NCBI RefSeq assembly: GCF_019721995.1
Contig: NZ_BLYC01000005.1
Span: 62,001-126,000 of the forward strand
Direction of reading: 5' to 3'
From: Bathymodiolus japonicus methanotrophic gill symbiont
Lineage (GTDB): Bacteria; Pseudomonadota; Gammaproteobacteria; Methylococcales; Methylomonadaceae
DNA: 64,000 bases
Part shown: positions 54,298 through 64,000 of the stretch, in pieces
Position numbering within the stretch: position 1 is the stretch's first letter
How the letters are laid out: each line of letters starts with the position of its first letter
Translations under genes and position numbers: made by a program
The notes under the pieces: generated by a model
The model's input: only the letters and a program-made list of their open reading frames with translations
Database searches by the model: none
What the model was told of the DNA's origin: nothing

Positions 54298-56232
54298 TTA
54301 TTTCAACAAACCCTGCAATAATCCATTCAGGTTATGTACAAACTCAGCAGGATCATCTAACTGCCCACCTTCGCTTAATACTGCTTGATCAAACAGGATA
54401 CGGGTAAGGTCTGCAAAGCGGGTATCATCCTGCTCTTCTTTTAAGCGCTCCACCAAAGCATGCTCAGGGTTAATTTCAAAAATAGGCTTACTGCCACCCA
54501 TGCCGCCCATCATCATGCTCATATCCTGGCCCGCTTCCTTCATAATGCGCTCCATATTTAGACTCATCGCATCTTGCTCGGTTACCAGACAAGAAGGTGA
54601 TGCAGTTAAACGATGACTTAAACGTACACCGCTGACTTTGTCTGTTAGCACTTCTTTAATCTGGTTAATTACCGACTCAAAGTCTTTAGACGCTTCTTCT
54701 TGTTCTTTCTTATCTTCTTCTGTATCAAATTTATCCAGGTCTAACTGCCCTTTAGCAACTGATTGCAATACCTTGCCATCAAAGTCGTTCAGGTTAGACA
54801 CCAACCATTCATCTACACGGTCTGATAATAATAAAACCTCGATGCATTTTTTACGGAAGATTTCTAAATGTGGACTATTTTTAGCTGCCGCAAAACTATC
54901 TGCAGTGACATAATAAATTTTGTCCTGCCCTTCCTGCATCCGACCTATATAATCTTCGAAAGACACATCCTGCGTCTCTGTATCCGTATCTGTTGAAGCA
55001 AAGCGTAATAATTTCGCAACACGCTCTTTGTTTTTATGATCTTCAATGGGACCTTCTTTGATCACATTACCAAATTGCTCCCAGAATGTAGCATATTTTT
55101 CTTTGTCGTTTTTGGCGATATTTTCTAATAAGCCCAGAACCTTCTTGACTGCACCGGCTTTAATAATGCTGATCTTTTTGCTTTGCTGTAGCAATTCACG
55201 TGAAACATTTAGTGGTAATGAGTCAGTATCAATCATACCACGGATAAAACGTAAATAACGTGGCATCAGCTGCTCGGCATCATCCATAATAAACACTTTA
55301 CGCACATACAGCTTTACGCCGTGCTTGGCATCTCTATCCCACATATCAAAAGGAGCACGCGCAGGAACATAGAGCAACATGGTGTATTCGTTTGTGCCTT
55401 CAACCTTGCTATGTATATGCGCAAGAGGATCCTGAAAATCATGCCCTACATGCTTGTAAAATTCATTATATGCTTCATCATCTAAATCCTCTTTAGACTT
55501 GGTCCACATTGCCGAAGCACTATTTATAGTTTCATCTTCGACTTTAGCTGGCTCAGTTTCATTGCCGTCTTCGTCAGTGACCGCAGGAATTTCTTTAGCC
55601 ATAATAATAGGCAAAGAAATATGATCAGAGAATTTTTTAACAATCGAACTTAGGCGGTAATAGTCCAGGAATTCTTTTTCTGCTTCTTTCAGGTGTAGAA
55701 CAACGTCAGTACCACGCCCCTCTTTTCCAACAGTCTCAAGCGTGTACTCGCCCTCGCCTGCTGATTCCCAGGTAACCGCTTCTTTAGAACCGGCTTTACG
55801 CGTAGTCAAGGTCACCTTATCGGCAACAATAAACGCAGAGTAAAAACCCACGCCAAACTGACCAATCAATTCGCTGTCTTTTGCCTGATCACCTGTCAGT
55901 GAGTCAAAGAACTGCTTGGTACCTGATTTTGCAATCGTACCAATATGCTCCTGCACTTCTTCACGAGTCATACCAATACCATTATCACTAACGGTAATCG
56001 TATTAGCATCCTTATCGAAAGCGATACGAATTTTCAGCTCGCTATCCCCTTCATACAGGCTATCGTTTGATAGTGCTTCAAAGCGCAGTTTATCCGCTGC
56101 ATCAGATGCATTGGAAATCAATTCACGCAGAAAGATCTCTTTGTTACTATACAAAGAGTGAATCATTAAGTGTAATAAATGCTTGACTTCAGTTTGAAAG
56201 CCTAGCGTTTCTTTTTTTGCTTCAACGGTCAT
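54298..56232 (-). CDS. htpG: Molecular chaperone HtpG (Hsp90)
   Basis: 644 aa from the ATG at 56232 (ggagag upstream; [20 protein letters not shown] is the usual start; the open frame upstream is not coding). GHKL ATPase motifs: [34 protein letters not shown]. Middle and dimerisation domains are complete; it ends in LLQGLLK. Cytosolic ATP-dependent chaperone. A heat-shock-type promoter lies just upstream. The gene itself is untouched by the surrounding insertions. Confidence 0.97.
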   Translation of the reverse strand: MTVEAKKETLGFQTEVKHLLHLMIHSLYSNKEIFLRELISNASDAADKLRFEALSNDSLYEGDSELKIRIAFDKDANTITVSDNGIGMTREEVQEHIGTIAKSGTKQFFDSLTGDQAKDSELIGQFGVGFYSAFIVADKVTLTTRKAGSKEAVTWESAGEGEYTLETVGKEGRGTDVVLHLKEAEKEFLDYYRLSSIVKKFSDHISLPIIMAKEIPAVTDEDGNETEPAKVEDETINSASAMWTKSKEDLDDEAYNEFYKHVGHDFQDPLAHIHSKVEGTNEYTMLLYVPARAPFDMWDRDAKHGVKLYVRKVFIMDDAEQLMPRYLRFIRGMIDTDSLPLNVSRELLQQSKKISIIKAGAVKKVLGLLENIAKNDKEKYATFWEQFGNVIKEGPIEDHKNKERVAKLLRFASTDTDTETQDVSFEDYIGRMQEGQDKIYYVTADSFAAAKNSPHLEIFRKKCIEVLLLSDRVDEWLVSNLNDFDGKVLQSVAKGQLDLDKFDTEEDKKEQEEASKDFESVINQIKEVLTDKVSGVRLSHRLTASPSCLVTEQDAMSLNMERIMKEAGQDMSMMMGGMGGSKPIFEINPEHALVERLKEEQDDTRFADLTRILFDQAVLSEGGQLDDPAEFVHNLNGLLQGLLK

Positions 56233-56275
56233 GGTTGATAATTCTCTCCAAAATAAAAATAATTTATCTCTACGA

Positions 56276-56302
56276 TATAAGGGTAAAGAATATTTTTTCA
56301 AG
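56276..56302 (-). promoter_or_regulatory. Candidate sigma-32 promoter of htpG
   Basis: On the minus strand, CTTGAA (56302-56297) is followed after about 13-14 bases by CCCTTATAT, close to the heat-shock consensus CTTGAAA / CCCCATnT. It lies about 45 bp ahead of the start codon. Agrees with htpG being a heat-shock gene. Confidence 0.6.
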
Positions 56303-56423
56303 GGTAAAAAAACAAGCATCGAGTTAGTAGGCTGATTGTTGGCCTTTTTTAGGCTAGCTCTGTTATGTTTATTAATCCTGATAACTGAAGTTGGCCGCTA
56401 TAAAACACCATAAGAGATTAAAT

Positions 56424-56615
56424 ATGCATGAACTTCAGCAACGCAAACAGCAGTGCCCCTACTGTGGGGAGAGTATTGAGATTCTAATTGATCCATCTGA
56501 GGCACAGCAAAATTACATCGAAGACTGTCTGGTTTGCTGTCAGCCCATTATTTTTGACGTTACCATCACTCACGAAGGCGAAATTATTATTTTCCTTTTT
56601 CAAGAAAATGAGTAA
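56424..56615 (+). CDS. CPXCG-family cysteine-rich protein
   Basis: 63 aa from the ATG at 56424, beginning MHELQQRKQQCPYCGESIEI. Two zinc-ribbon-like pairs, CPYC and CLVC, match the small CPXCG family. Function unknown. Divergent from htpG. Confidence 0.8.
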   Translation: MHELQQRKQQCPYCGESIEILIDPSEAQQNYIEDCLVCCQPIIFDVTITHEGEIIIFLFQENE

Positions 56616-56647
56616 TAGGCCGCGCAGGATTATAGCACTTGCAATGA

Positions 56648-57748
56648 TTATGCAGACAATTCTATATCAGACACAGGCACAGAACTACAGGTCAGACAGT
56701 ATCCTTCCTCAGGTGTAAAGGAAGGAGCTACCGGATAATGCACTTCTCCTTTAAGCAGCTTTTGGCTACATGAGCCGCAATTCCCCATACGACAACCGAA
56801 CGGCAAGGCAACACCATTCGCCTCTGCAAATTCTAGCAGGCAATCGGCTTCACCCGTCCAGCTCAGAACCTTGCCGGTCTGATCAAATTTCACCTGATAT
56901 TGATTTTCAGCTTTAGCTGGCGCTGATTTGCGCTTGACGGTAGATGGCCCGAAAGCTTCAAAATGAATCCGCTCGTCTGGCACACCCCACGCATCCAGTC
57001 CTTCAGCTAAGTCCGCCATCATCGGCCTGGGGCCGCAAAAATAAAAATCGAAATCATTGCCGGGCAATGTTTGCTTTAATAAATCCAGAGAAACACTCCC
57101 TTTAATATGGTAGTCCTCTCCCTGCGTATCCTGCTCGCCTGGAGCGCTGTAGCAGACGTGTAGCTTTAAATGTTTGTTTGCCTGAGCAATGGACTTCAGG
57201 TGCTGCTTCATAATCTGCTCACTGCCATTGCGGACACCATAAAAGAACCAGATATCAGAGCCGCGTTTAATACCATTTTTATGCAGATGATTGAGCATAC
57301 TCAGCACCGGCGTAATGCCAATTCCGGAACCAATCATAACAATCGCTGAAAATCCTGGAAACGGAGCTTTAGCGAAGTGAAGATTTTTAGTCCGCGATAG
57401 CCGTAGGGCCGTTGTTTTGTCGGAGTCTGAGCGTTAGCGAAGGTGGAGACAAAATAAAAGGCCATCCGACACGGCGTCAAGTCATTTGGAGCCTATGTTC
57501 CGACCCCTTGTTGGGTCGGGACGAGGTGACGAGGACGAATCGGGGCCGCCGGAGGCATAAGTGGTCGCGTTAAGTTTTTGCTGCTTGCTTGGGCTGGGAT
57601 GCCCAAAACAAGCTTTCGCAAAAATAGCGACTCCCCGATTTATTATGCTTTTTTCTTTCTGGAAGACAGAAATTACCATTAGGTGCCAGCACGTTTATGG
57701 TGTCGCCCTGTTTAACCTGGTCATGCAAAAACGAAGAAGAGAGGCCAG
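56648..57748 (-). pseudogene. NADH:acceptor oxidoreductase with C-terminal 2Fe-2S ferredoxin domain, N-terminus lost
   Basis: Removing B13 joins VLAPNGNFCLPE (end of the FAD domain) to IVMIGSGIGITPVLSMLNHL (NAD domain), then FYFCGPRPMM. A plant-type ferredoxin domain follows with CRMGNCGSCSQKLL and a fourth Cys in CLTC. This is the architecture of Hcr/flavohemoprotein-like reductases. The FAD-domain start is missing beyond C1 element 5, where unrelated IS sequence begins, so the gene is dead. Confidence 0.87.
57344..57638 (-). mobile_element. B element 13
   Basis: Removal restores aacaat-tttattatg and the reductase frame exactly. No duplication. Confidence 0.9.
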
Positions 57749-58028
57749 CAGGCGCGCCATGCTACCTCACGAAATTCCGGAACTCCTGTCGCCATAATTC
57801 GTTCACCTACGCAGCGGATGGGAGATGCCCTGAACGCCCTGCGTCCGCAACGACTACGCACAAAAGCCGCTTCGTCATTACTACCTCACTGGCTGGACGG
57901 CTATTCGGAATGCAATTCTTGCTCCTTTCGCGTGCTGCTAGCACACCTCGAATCAGCGAATTGCCCTGTCGCCTATCAGGGACTAAAAATCACCACTTCG
58001 CTAAGCTCCGTTTCCATGATTTTCAGCG
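57749..58028 (+). mobile_element. C1 element 5 at a rearrangement junction
   Basis: Full 280 bp. Left flank is the reductase gene, right flank is a transposase gene fragment, so the two flanks were not originally adjacent. Confidence 0.87.
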
Positions 58029-58171
58029 TAGGAGAATGGCTTGTGTTTTTAGTGTTTTTGCACTTCTTATCAACATAAGTTTGCTTCCACGTATACAGCG
58101 TTCCGTAAGGAATATTTTCGGCCTTAGCTAATTCAGGTACGCTCATATTTAAGGGGGAAAGCATTTTGTTA

Positions 58172-58635
58172 CTGAAGTTTCCCAATTATTGAGTAGCTGA
58201 AATACACAATCGCTGTCAGCCCCGGACGGGCTGATAGTCTCCAGAAGGCGCAGGGAAATTTGCCAATCCGAAGTGCGCGATAGCGCGCGAGGGAGGCTAA
58301 AATTTTATCCCGAATAGCCGTAGAGCCATTTGAGGTAGCCATGACTGAGCTGCTTTGTGCTCAGTCTGTGGCGGACGCAGGGCGGCTGGAGCATCTCCTA
58401 TTCGCTGCGTAGGTGAACGAATTACGGCGACAGGAGTCCCGGAATTTCGTGAGGTAGCATGGCGCGCCTGGCTGGTGTATCGAGGTTTATTTTAGGTGGT
58501 TTTGCCATGTTTATAGCAAACCCCTACTTAATTCCCCTTAGGCAATAGCATTTGAAACGAATGAAAAGACTATTTTTTTCATATAGTTGTAGCATAGTTT
58601 CAATTTTACCATAAATAATTATTGGGAAACTTCAG
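58172..58635 (-). mobile_element. MITE-A copy 9, carrying C2
   Basis: Perfect 8-bp duplication ttttgtta (58164-58171 and 58636-58643); 204 bp without C2. Confidence 0.92.
58211..58470 (-). mobile_element. C2 element 5
   Basis: Removal restores MITE-A tacacaat-gctggtgtat. Confidence 0.9.
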
Positions 58636-58759
58636 TTTTGTTAATGATGGCATCTTTTCTTTCTTTTGGGTATTGAGTTGTCATGGTTTTATTTTTCCGC
58701 CCCTTGTTTGAGTTATTATTTTTCAAATAAGGCGAAAACTATCCTGACACGGTGGGGAC

Positions 58760-58832
58760 CATTGATAGATTTACGCATATCAGTAACGCCGGTCGCCAAA
58801 AACACTTGATTAACAACAAGTCCGTTTATCAT
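58760..58832 (-). pseudogene. IS66 TnpB fragment
   Basis: MINGLVVNQVFLATGVTDMR then KSIN matches the TnpB start; the rest is replaced by the end of the neighbouring IS. Confidence 0.75.
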
Positions 58833-59170
58833 GAGATAGACCTAACCAGTTTCAGAAGCGGCTTTAATGATGCAAGTTCTGTACTGGCACAAATTTCCAG
58901 ACTGAAGCCATTAGAATGAGTCACTTTGATAACTGATGAATCAGCAGGTACGCCTGATCCGTTCAACATGTCCTCTGCAACCAGTGTTACCGGAACCAAT
59001 TGCTTGGCTTGTAACACTGGTGGAGCGAGCGAACTGAATTGCTTTTTGTAATAACTGAAGATATGCGGCTTGATATCATGGGCTTTGCAATACCCGACCT
59101 GAGTTAAACGACTGGCTTGCCATTGCGGTATATGATTTTGCATAGCCGCTTTATTTTGAGATGGACTCAT
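58829..59170 (-). CDS. IS66 TnpA-like accessory protein
   Basis: 113 aa. N-terminal helix-turn-helix of IS66 first ORFs (WQASRLTQVGYCKAHDIKPH then FSYYKKQF) and a C-terminal SNGFSLEI strand. Intact frame, with ggagga upstream. Its stop overlaps the tnpB start (ATGA). Without TnpB/TnpC it is a leftover. Confidence 0.78.
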   Translation of the reverse strand: MSPSQNKAAMQNHIPQWQASRLTQVGYCKAHDIKPHIFSYYKKQFSSLAPPVLQAKQLVPVTLVAEDMLNGSGVPADSSVIKVTHSNGFSLEICASTELASLKPLLKLVRSIS

Positions 59171-59251
59171 AAATTCCTCCTGAGTTAATTGGAGGTATTA
59201 GTCTGCCATTTTTTATATTGGTTTAGAATGCGTACTTTAATTGACGCTTAC

Positions 59252-60305
59252 GTTTAAACGTACTTCCCAAACAAATTGCAGAACTGGAAAGGGAGATTCA
59301 ATCCAAGCGTAACTTTGGTCAAAGTATTGCATTAAGCGATGCTCAGCAGGACTACTATGCGGCAAGGCAATCATTATCCGCAATGAAGCAGCAACTTGAT
59401 GAACATAAACAACTAGCTACAGAATTCAGTTCAAAATTTGCCGAACATGAAGCACTACTCACTGACCTGGAAGGGCTGGAAAAACTGCAGCGCACTACGC
59501 AGGAAAGAGTGGTGCAGATTGAAGCAAAACAGGCTGAAAAATTTCCTCAGGTTAAAATCATTGAGCGCGCTTTCCAGCCTCGTAAACCTTTCAGACCAGA
59601 TTATTCAAGGAATGCAATGATCGCTCTCGTTGGATCGATTCTATTAGGTCTCTTCAGTGTTTGGGTCGTAGATTACCTGACTCGCAAAGAAGAACAAAAT
59701 GCAGCTATCTCTATCTCTGGCCTCAATCTATACGCAGGCACATCACCGAGCTTGATCAACGGTTACCCGCAGGCAAATAAACAGTTATCACCAAGCTCAC
59801 CACAATCTTTAGAGCAACAAAAGATCCCTGCACTTGAATCAGGCTTGCCTAGAGAACTCAAGGTTAAAGAATTAACCACCTTGCTAGAGACTGCTGATGT
59901 TAAAACCAGGCAACTCGTTACTTTATTGCTAAGTGGGCTTTCACTGAACGAAATCAGCAGATTAGATAAAGCACATATAGACTTAGCTGCAGACATCATT
60001 CATATCAGCGGAGATGATCCGCGCACAATACCGCTCTCCCCCACGTTAAAAGCATTGTTTGAGCAGACAGAGCCCTGCCCTGCATGGAGTAAAAACCAGA
60101 ATATCACACCGAAAATGCTCGAAGCCATGCTTATTTATGCAGCTGCAGATGCCGGATTTCCTGAAACACCTGGGATTAACGTAGAATCTATCACCCATAC
60201 TTATATAGTCTATCTGGTAAAGCAGGGAATACGCCTTGCAGAGCTGGAACTAATTATTGGCGACACTGACCCCGCTACATTAGCAAAATATAGCCGCTAC
60301 TCACC
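59252..60305 (+). pseudogene. Exopolysaccharide chain-length (GumC/Wzz-type) protein with fused recombinase-like domain, 5' end lost
   Basis: The frame is open from the IS66 edge. Coiled coil (about the first 100 codons), then the polysaccharide co-polymerase ending IERAFQPRKPFRPDYSRNA and a membrane segment (MIALVGSILLGLFSVWVVDY). After a linker comes about 150 residues resembling a tyrosine-recombinase catalytic domain (LVTLLLSGLSLNEISRLDKA; SITHTYIVYLVKQGIRLAEL; DPATLAKYSRYS) but without the usual Arg/His-x-x-Arg set. C1 element 6 cuts it; removing that gives SRYSPCI-stop. The N-terminal membrane segment and Wzz domain are missing. Confidence 0.7.
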
Positions 60306-60585
60306 CGCTGAAAATCATGGAAACGTAGCTTAGCGAAGTGGTGATTTTTAGTCCCTGATAGGCGACAGGGCAATTCGCTGATTCGACGTGTGCTAGCAGC
60401 ACGCGAGAGGAGCAAGAATTGCATTCCGAATAGCCGTCCAGCCAGTGAGGTAGTAATGACGAAGCGGCTTTTGTGCGTAGTCGTTGCGGACGCAGGGCGT
60501 TCAGGGGATCTCCCATCCGCTGCGTAGGTGAACGAATTATGGCGACAGGAGTCCCGGAATTTCGTGAGGTAGCATGGCGCGCCTG
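60306..60585 (-). mobile_element. C1 element 6
   Basis: Full 280 bp, ends as in the other copies. Removal joins ctactcacc-ttgcatataa, which would give a natural stop to the gene on the left. Confidence 0.87.
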
Positions 60586-60613
60586 TTGCATATAAACCAG
60601 CCTGAATATTTTC

Positions 60614-60681
60614 GTAGGGCGCGGCTTTAGCCGGCCCAATCGCTGCAAACATAATAAAGGCTGGCTAAAGCCACGCCCTAC
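60614..60681. repeat. REP-like palindrome downstream of the rRNA operon
   Basis: gtagggcgcggctttagcc and the near-complement ggctaaagccacgccctac around a 30-bp spacer. Confidence 0.7.
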
Positions 60682-60718
60682 AAGGTACTGTTTGATATTG
60701 TACAACAAAGTTCGAAGC

Positions 60719-60756
60719 AAAAAAAAACCCATTCTGGTTAAAGAATGGGTTTTAAT
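60719..60756 (-). terminator. rRNA operon terminator
   Basis: On the minus strand, aaacccattct-ttaacc-agaatgggttt followed by a run of T, just after 5S. Strong intrinsic terminator. Confidence 0.88.
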
Positions 60757-60762
60757 ATTAAG

Positions 60763-60879
60763 AGCTTGGCAATTCCCTACTTTCACATGGATAAATCCAC
60801 ACTATCATCGGCACTAAGCGGTTTCACTTCCGAGTTCGAGATGGGATCGGGTGGTTCACGCTCGCTATGGTCACCAAGC
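60763..60879 (-). rRNA. rrf: 5S ribosomal RNA
   Basis: On the minus strand it begins gcttggtgaccatagcg and ends gggaattgccaagctc; the core cccatctcgaactcggaagt matches the bacterial loop B/C region. Terminal stem gcttgg/ccaagc pairs. Ends set by that stem, to within a few bases. Confidence 0.95.
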
Positions 60880-61205
60880 AATCGGTGTTGATTGACTAGC
60901 TTTGATGTTTACCTTGTGCGGTATGTCTCTCGCTATCAATCGTCTCTTATTCAGCTTGTGGCTAAATAATTGGAAATCTGTGTCTGAGTTTAAGAGTCTT
61001 CGCTCTCTTACAGTAAAAACGTCTTGTCGCTTTCATATAACTCAAACAGGTAAAACCTATTTGGTGTTATATGGTCAAGCCTCACGGGCAATTAGTACCA
61101 GTTAGCTTCACTCATTACTGAGCTTCCACACCTAGCCTATCAACGTTGTAGTCTTCAACAACCCTTCAGGGAACTTTAAGTTCCAGTGAGATCTCATCTT
61201 GGGAG

Positions 61206-61239
<34 letters not shown>

Positions 61240-61358
61240 TGTCCGAACGTAGCTACCGGGCAATGCCATTGGCATGACAACCCGAACACCAGTGGTTCGT
61301 CCACTCCGGTCCTCTCGTACTAGGAGCAGCTTCCCTCAAATCTCAAACGCCCACGGCA

Positions 61359-61485
<127 letters not shown>

Positions 61486-61514
61486 ACCGCCGTCGATATG
61501 AACTCTTGGGCGGT

Positions 61515-61570
<56 letters not shown>

Positions 61571-61571
61571 A

Positions 61572-61618
<47 letters not shown>

Positions 61619-61691
61619 CGTCTCGCAGTCAAGCACCCTTATGCCATTGCACTAAACTCCTGATTTCCGACCAGGATTAGGGTACCTTCGT

Positions 61692-61734
<43 letters not shown>

Positions 61735-61892
61735 ACCCACCATACACTGTCCCCAACCCCGATAAGGGGCCTAGGTTAGAACTTCAAACATACCAGGGTG
61801 GTATTTCAAGGGTGACTCCACCACATCTAGCGACATGGTTTCATAGTCTCCCACCTATCCTACACAAGTAGGTTCAAAGTCCAGTGTAAAGC

Positions 61893-61925
<33 letters not shown>

Positions 61926-61996
61926 CCGCGGGTATACGGCATCTTCACCGCAATTTCAATTTCACTGAGTCTCGGCTGGAGACAGTGTGGCCATCG

Positions 61997-62090
<94 letters not shown>

Positions 62091-62123
62091 CAAGAGCTTC
62101 TCCGAAGATAACCCCATCAATTA

Positions 62124-62158
<35 letters not shown>

Positions 62159-62872
62159 GTCCACTTTCGTGTTTGCAGAGTGCTATGTTTTTGATAAACA
62201 GTCGCAGCCACCAATTTATTGCAACCTTCTTCTGCTCCACCCGCAGGGGCTTCACATACAAAAGGTGAACCTTCTCCCGAAGTTACGGTTCCATTTTGCC
62301 TAGTTCCTTCAGCCGAGTTCTCTCAAGCGCCTTAGAATTCTCATCCCACCCACCTGTGTCGGTTTGGGGTACGGGTTGTTTTAACCTGATGCTTAGAGGT
62401 TTTTCTTGGAAGCAGGGCATCAATCACTTCGTTTTTCACAAGGAAAAACTCGTCATCACGCCTCAGCATTAAGAGTCCGGATTTTCCTAAACTCTCTGCC
62501 TACACGCTTAAACTTACATTTCCAACAGTAAGCTGATCTAGCCTTCTCCGTCACCCCATCGCAGTTAGAACAAGTACAGGAATATTAACCTGTTTTCCAT
62601 CGACTACGCCTTTCGGCCTCGCCTTAGGTCCCGACTAACCCTGCGTCGATTAGCGTTGCGCAGGAAACCTTGGGTTTTCGGCGTGGGGGTTTTTCACCCC
62701 CATTATCGTTACTCATGTCAGCATTCGCACTTCCGATACCTCCAGCCAACTTCTCAGTTAACCTTCGCAGGCGTACGGAACGCTCCTCTACCACCTCCGT
62801 TTATAAATAAACGTCGATCCGTAGCTTCGGTACTATGCTTAGCCCCGGTAAATCTTCCGCGCAAACCGACTC

Positions 62873-62937
<65 letters not shown>

Positions 62938-63427
62938 GGCCTTTTCACATCGTTTCCCACTGAGCATAGATTTTGGGACCTTAGCTGACGGTCTGGGCTG
63001 TTTCCCTTTTCACGACGGACCTTAGCACCCGCCGTGTGTCTCCCGTGCTGAAACTTGTTGGTATTCGGAGTTTGCAACGGTTTGGTAAGTCGGGATGACC
63101 CCCTAGCCGTAACAGTGCTCTACCCCCAACAGTTATACACGAGGCTCTACCTAAATAGATTTCGAGGAGAACCAGCTATCTCCGGGCTTGATTAGCCTTT
63201 CACTCCGATCCACAGCTCATCCGCTCATTTTTCAACATAAGTCGGTTCGGTCCTCCAGTAGGTATTACCCCACCTTCAACCTGGCCATGGATAGATCGCC
63301 CGGTTTCGGGTCTACACCTTGCGACTATACGCCCTATTAAGACTCGCTTTCGCTACGCCTCCCCTTCTCGGTTAAGCTTGCCACAAAATGTAAGTCGCTG
63401 ACCCATTATACAAAAGGTACGCAGTCA

Positions 63428-63729
63428 CCCCGCCCCTAAATTACTCTAGAGTTGGTTTGATTCTGTCCATTAGATTTCGCTTCCCACTTCCGTGATGCTT
63501 GATGCGATATTCTCGCTTTCTTGCTCCACTGAGTGTTAAAAACGCTTCATAATAGACTACTCGCCATTGATTACTTTGGGTTGCTTTGTTGTTTCCTGCG
63601 TTATGTGACTTTAGTCTTTCTCGCAAGTCGCTTGTGCATCCATAATAAAACTTCCCTTTATCTTCTATACTTTGCAACACATAAAAATAATGCATCAGCT
63701 TCCTTTTTTAAAGTAATTTAGGGGCGGGG
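63428..63729 (-). other. Intervening sequence in helix 25 of 23S rRNA
   Basis: The conserved stem flanks (gtacgcagtca on one side, ctcctactgcttgtacg on the other) are interrupted by 302 bp bounded by a perfect 18-bp inverted repeat: ccccgcccctaaattact at 63428-63445 and its complement at 63712-63729. Helix 25 is a known site for 23S intervening sequences (for example in Salmonella) that RNase III removes without religation, leaving fragmented but working 23S. This one encodes a protein. Confidence 0.9.
63441..63695 (-). CDS. GIY-YIG nuclease-domain protein encoded inside 23S rRNA
   Basis: 84 aa, UPF0213/YhbQ-like single GIY-YIG domain: HYFYVLQS and FYYGCTSD stand for the two motif halves, followed by the catalytic-type Arg in DLRERLKSHN (R25/R27) and Glu62 in KREYRIK. 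A ribosome site ggaag lies a few bases ahead of the ATG, in the same orientation as the rRNA. The stop codon falls within the left arm of the IVS stem. It might help the IVS spread as a homing-type nuclease; that is inference. Confidence 0.9.
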   Translation of the reverse strand: MHYFYVLQSIEDKGKFYYGCTSDLRERLKSHNAGNNKATQSNQWRVVYYEAFLTLSGARKREYRIKHHGSGKRNLMDRIKPTLE

Positions 63730-63783
63730 CTCCTACTGCTTGTACGCATACGGTTTCAGGATCTATTTCACTCCCCTCTCCGG

Positions 63784-63828
<45 letters not shown>

Positions 63829-64000
63829 ATAAGGAGTATTTAGCCTTGGAGGATGGTCCCCCCATCTTCAGTCAACGTTTCACGTGCATCGACCTACTTA
63901 ATATGTCAAAAAAGAGTTTTCGTGTACGGGGCTATCACCCTGTATCGCGCGACTTTCCATACGCTTCCACTAACTCTATTCTGTTCGGCTGGTCCCCGTT

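Larger units (their letters stand above)
58029..58684 (-). pseudogene. HTH transposase (orfA-type), interrupted by MITE-A and truncated
   Basis: Start at 58684 (MTTQYPKERKDAIINK), then MITE-A copy 9, then MLSPLNMSVPELAKAENIPY with GTLYTWKQTYV, a helix-turn-helix of IS3/IS66-type first ORFs. The frame ends at C1 element 5. The terminus of this IS (gtccccaccgtgtcagg) lies at about 58759. Confidence 0.7.
58760..59251 (-). mobile_element. IS66-family remnant
   Basis: Right end gtaagcgtcaattaaag (complement, at 59251) has the GTAAGCG start usual for IS66. It contains tnpA and the first 24 codons of tnpB, then is cut by another IS end. Confidence 0.78.

Noticed and set aside
56233-56319. Longer HtpG start at 56319
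   Set aside because: That region holds the candidate heat-shock promoter and non-conserved codons; the family start is at 56232.

Overview
The window is about 64 kb of a gammaproteobacterial chromosome. It carries moaA, the dap genes for lysine, the mreBCD-mrdA-rodA cell-shape operon divergent from gatCAB, pdxA-rsmA, grxC, htpG and the 3' part of an rRNA operon (23S and 5S on the minus strand). The gene order is typical of Gammaproteobacteria; I cannot name a genus. Housekeeping genes are mostly intact, but accessory genes (a diguanylate cyclase, a sensor-kinase tail, a reductase, a hydroxypyruvate-isomerase-like gene, an exopolysaccharide chain-length gene) are broken. The DNA between them is packed with nested mobile elements, as in a genome undergoing insertion-element expansion.

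Layout. 1-5.2 kb: start of a periplasmic binding protein gene, moaA, a rhodanese lipoprotein, a membrane AlbA_2 protein, a lipoprotein and a coiled-coil/DUF481 outer-membrane protein. 5.2-20.7 kb: dapE, an arsC-like gene, dapD and dapC, split by a dense block of insertions and wrecked genes. 20.8-29.9 kb: rodA, mrdA, mreD, mreC, mreB and, divergently, gatC-gatA-gatB. 30-36 kb: a tetR-MMPL-lipoprotein-sorting-like-outer-membrane-protein cluster. 36-39.6 kb: pdxA and rsmA separated by an intact IS. 39.6-54.2 kb: a second insertion block with grxC as the one intact host gene. 54.3-56.6 kb: htpG and a small CPXCG protein. 56.6-60.6 kb: more broken genes and IS remnants. 60.7-64 kb: terminator, 5S and 23S, the 23S carrying an intervening sequence that encodes a GIY-YIG protein.

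Mobile families, named here for reference. MITE-A (204 bp, TIR CTGAAGTTTCCCAAT, mostly 8-bp duplications, 9 copies). ISa (1,534 bp, IS4-like, TIR CATCAGTGTTCCC, 8-bp duplications). ISb (about 1,533 bp, IS4-like, TIR ACTCGATGTTCAAG). ISc (IS1634-like) with a 327-bp non-autonomous derivative. An IS30-like copy and IS66 remnants. Most striking are three GC-rich, non-coding-looking families: B (295 bp, 13 copies), C1 (280 bp, 6 copies) and C2 (260 bp, 5 copies). They have fixed ends and sit in either orientation. In every copy where the empty site can be rebuilt from an uninterrupted paralogue or a reading frame, they are inserted with no target duplication at all. They land mainly inside other mobile elements and inside each other, so the order of events can be read off. 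This zero-duplication family, its outward-facing translation signals, and the 23S intervening sequence are the best leads in the window.
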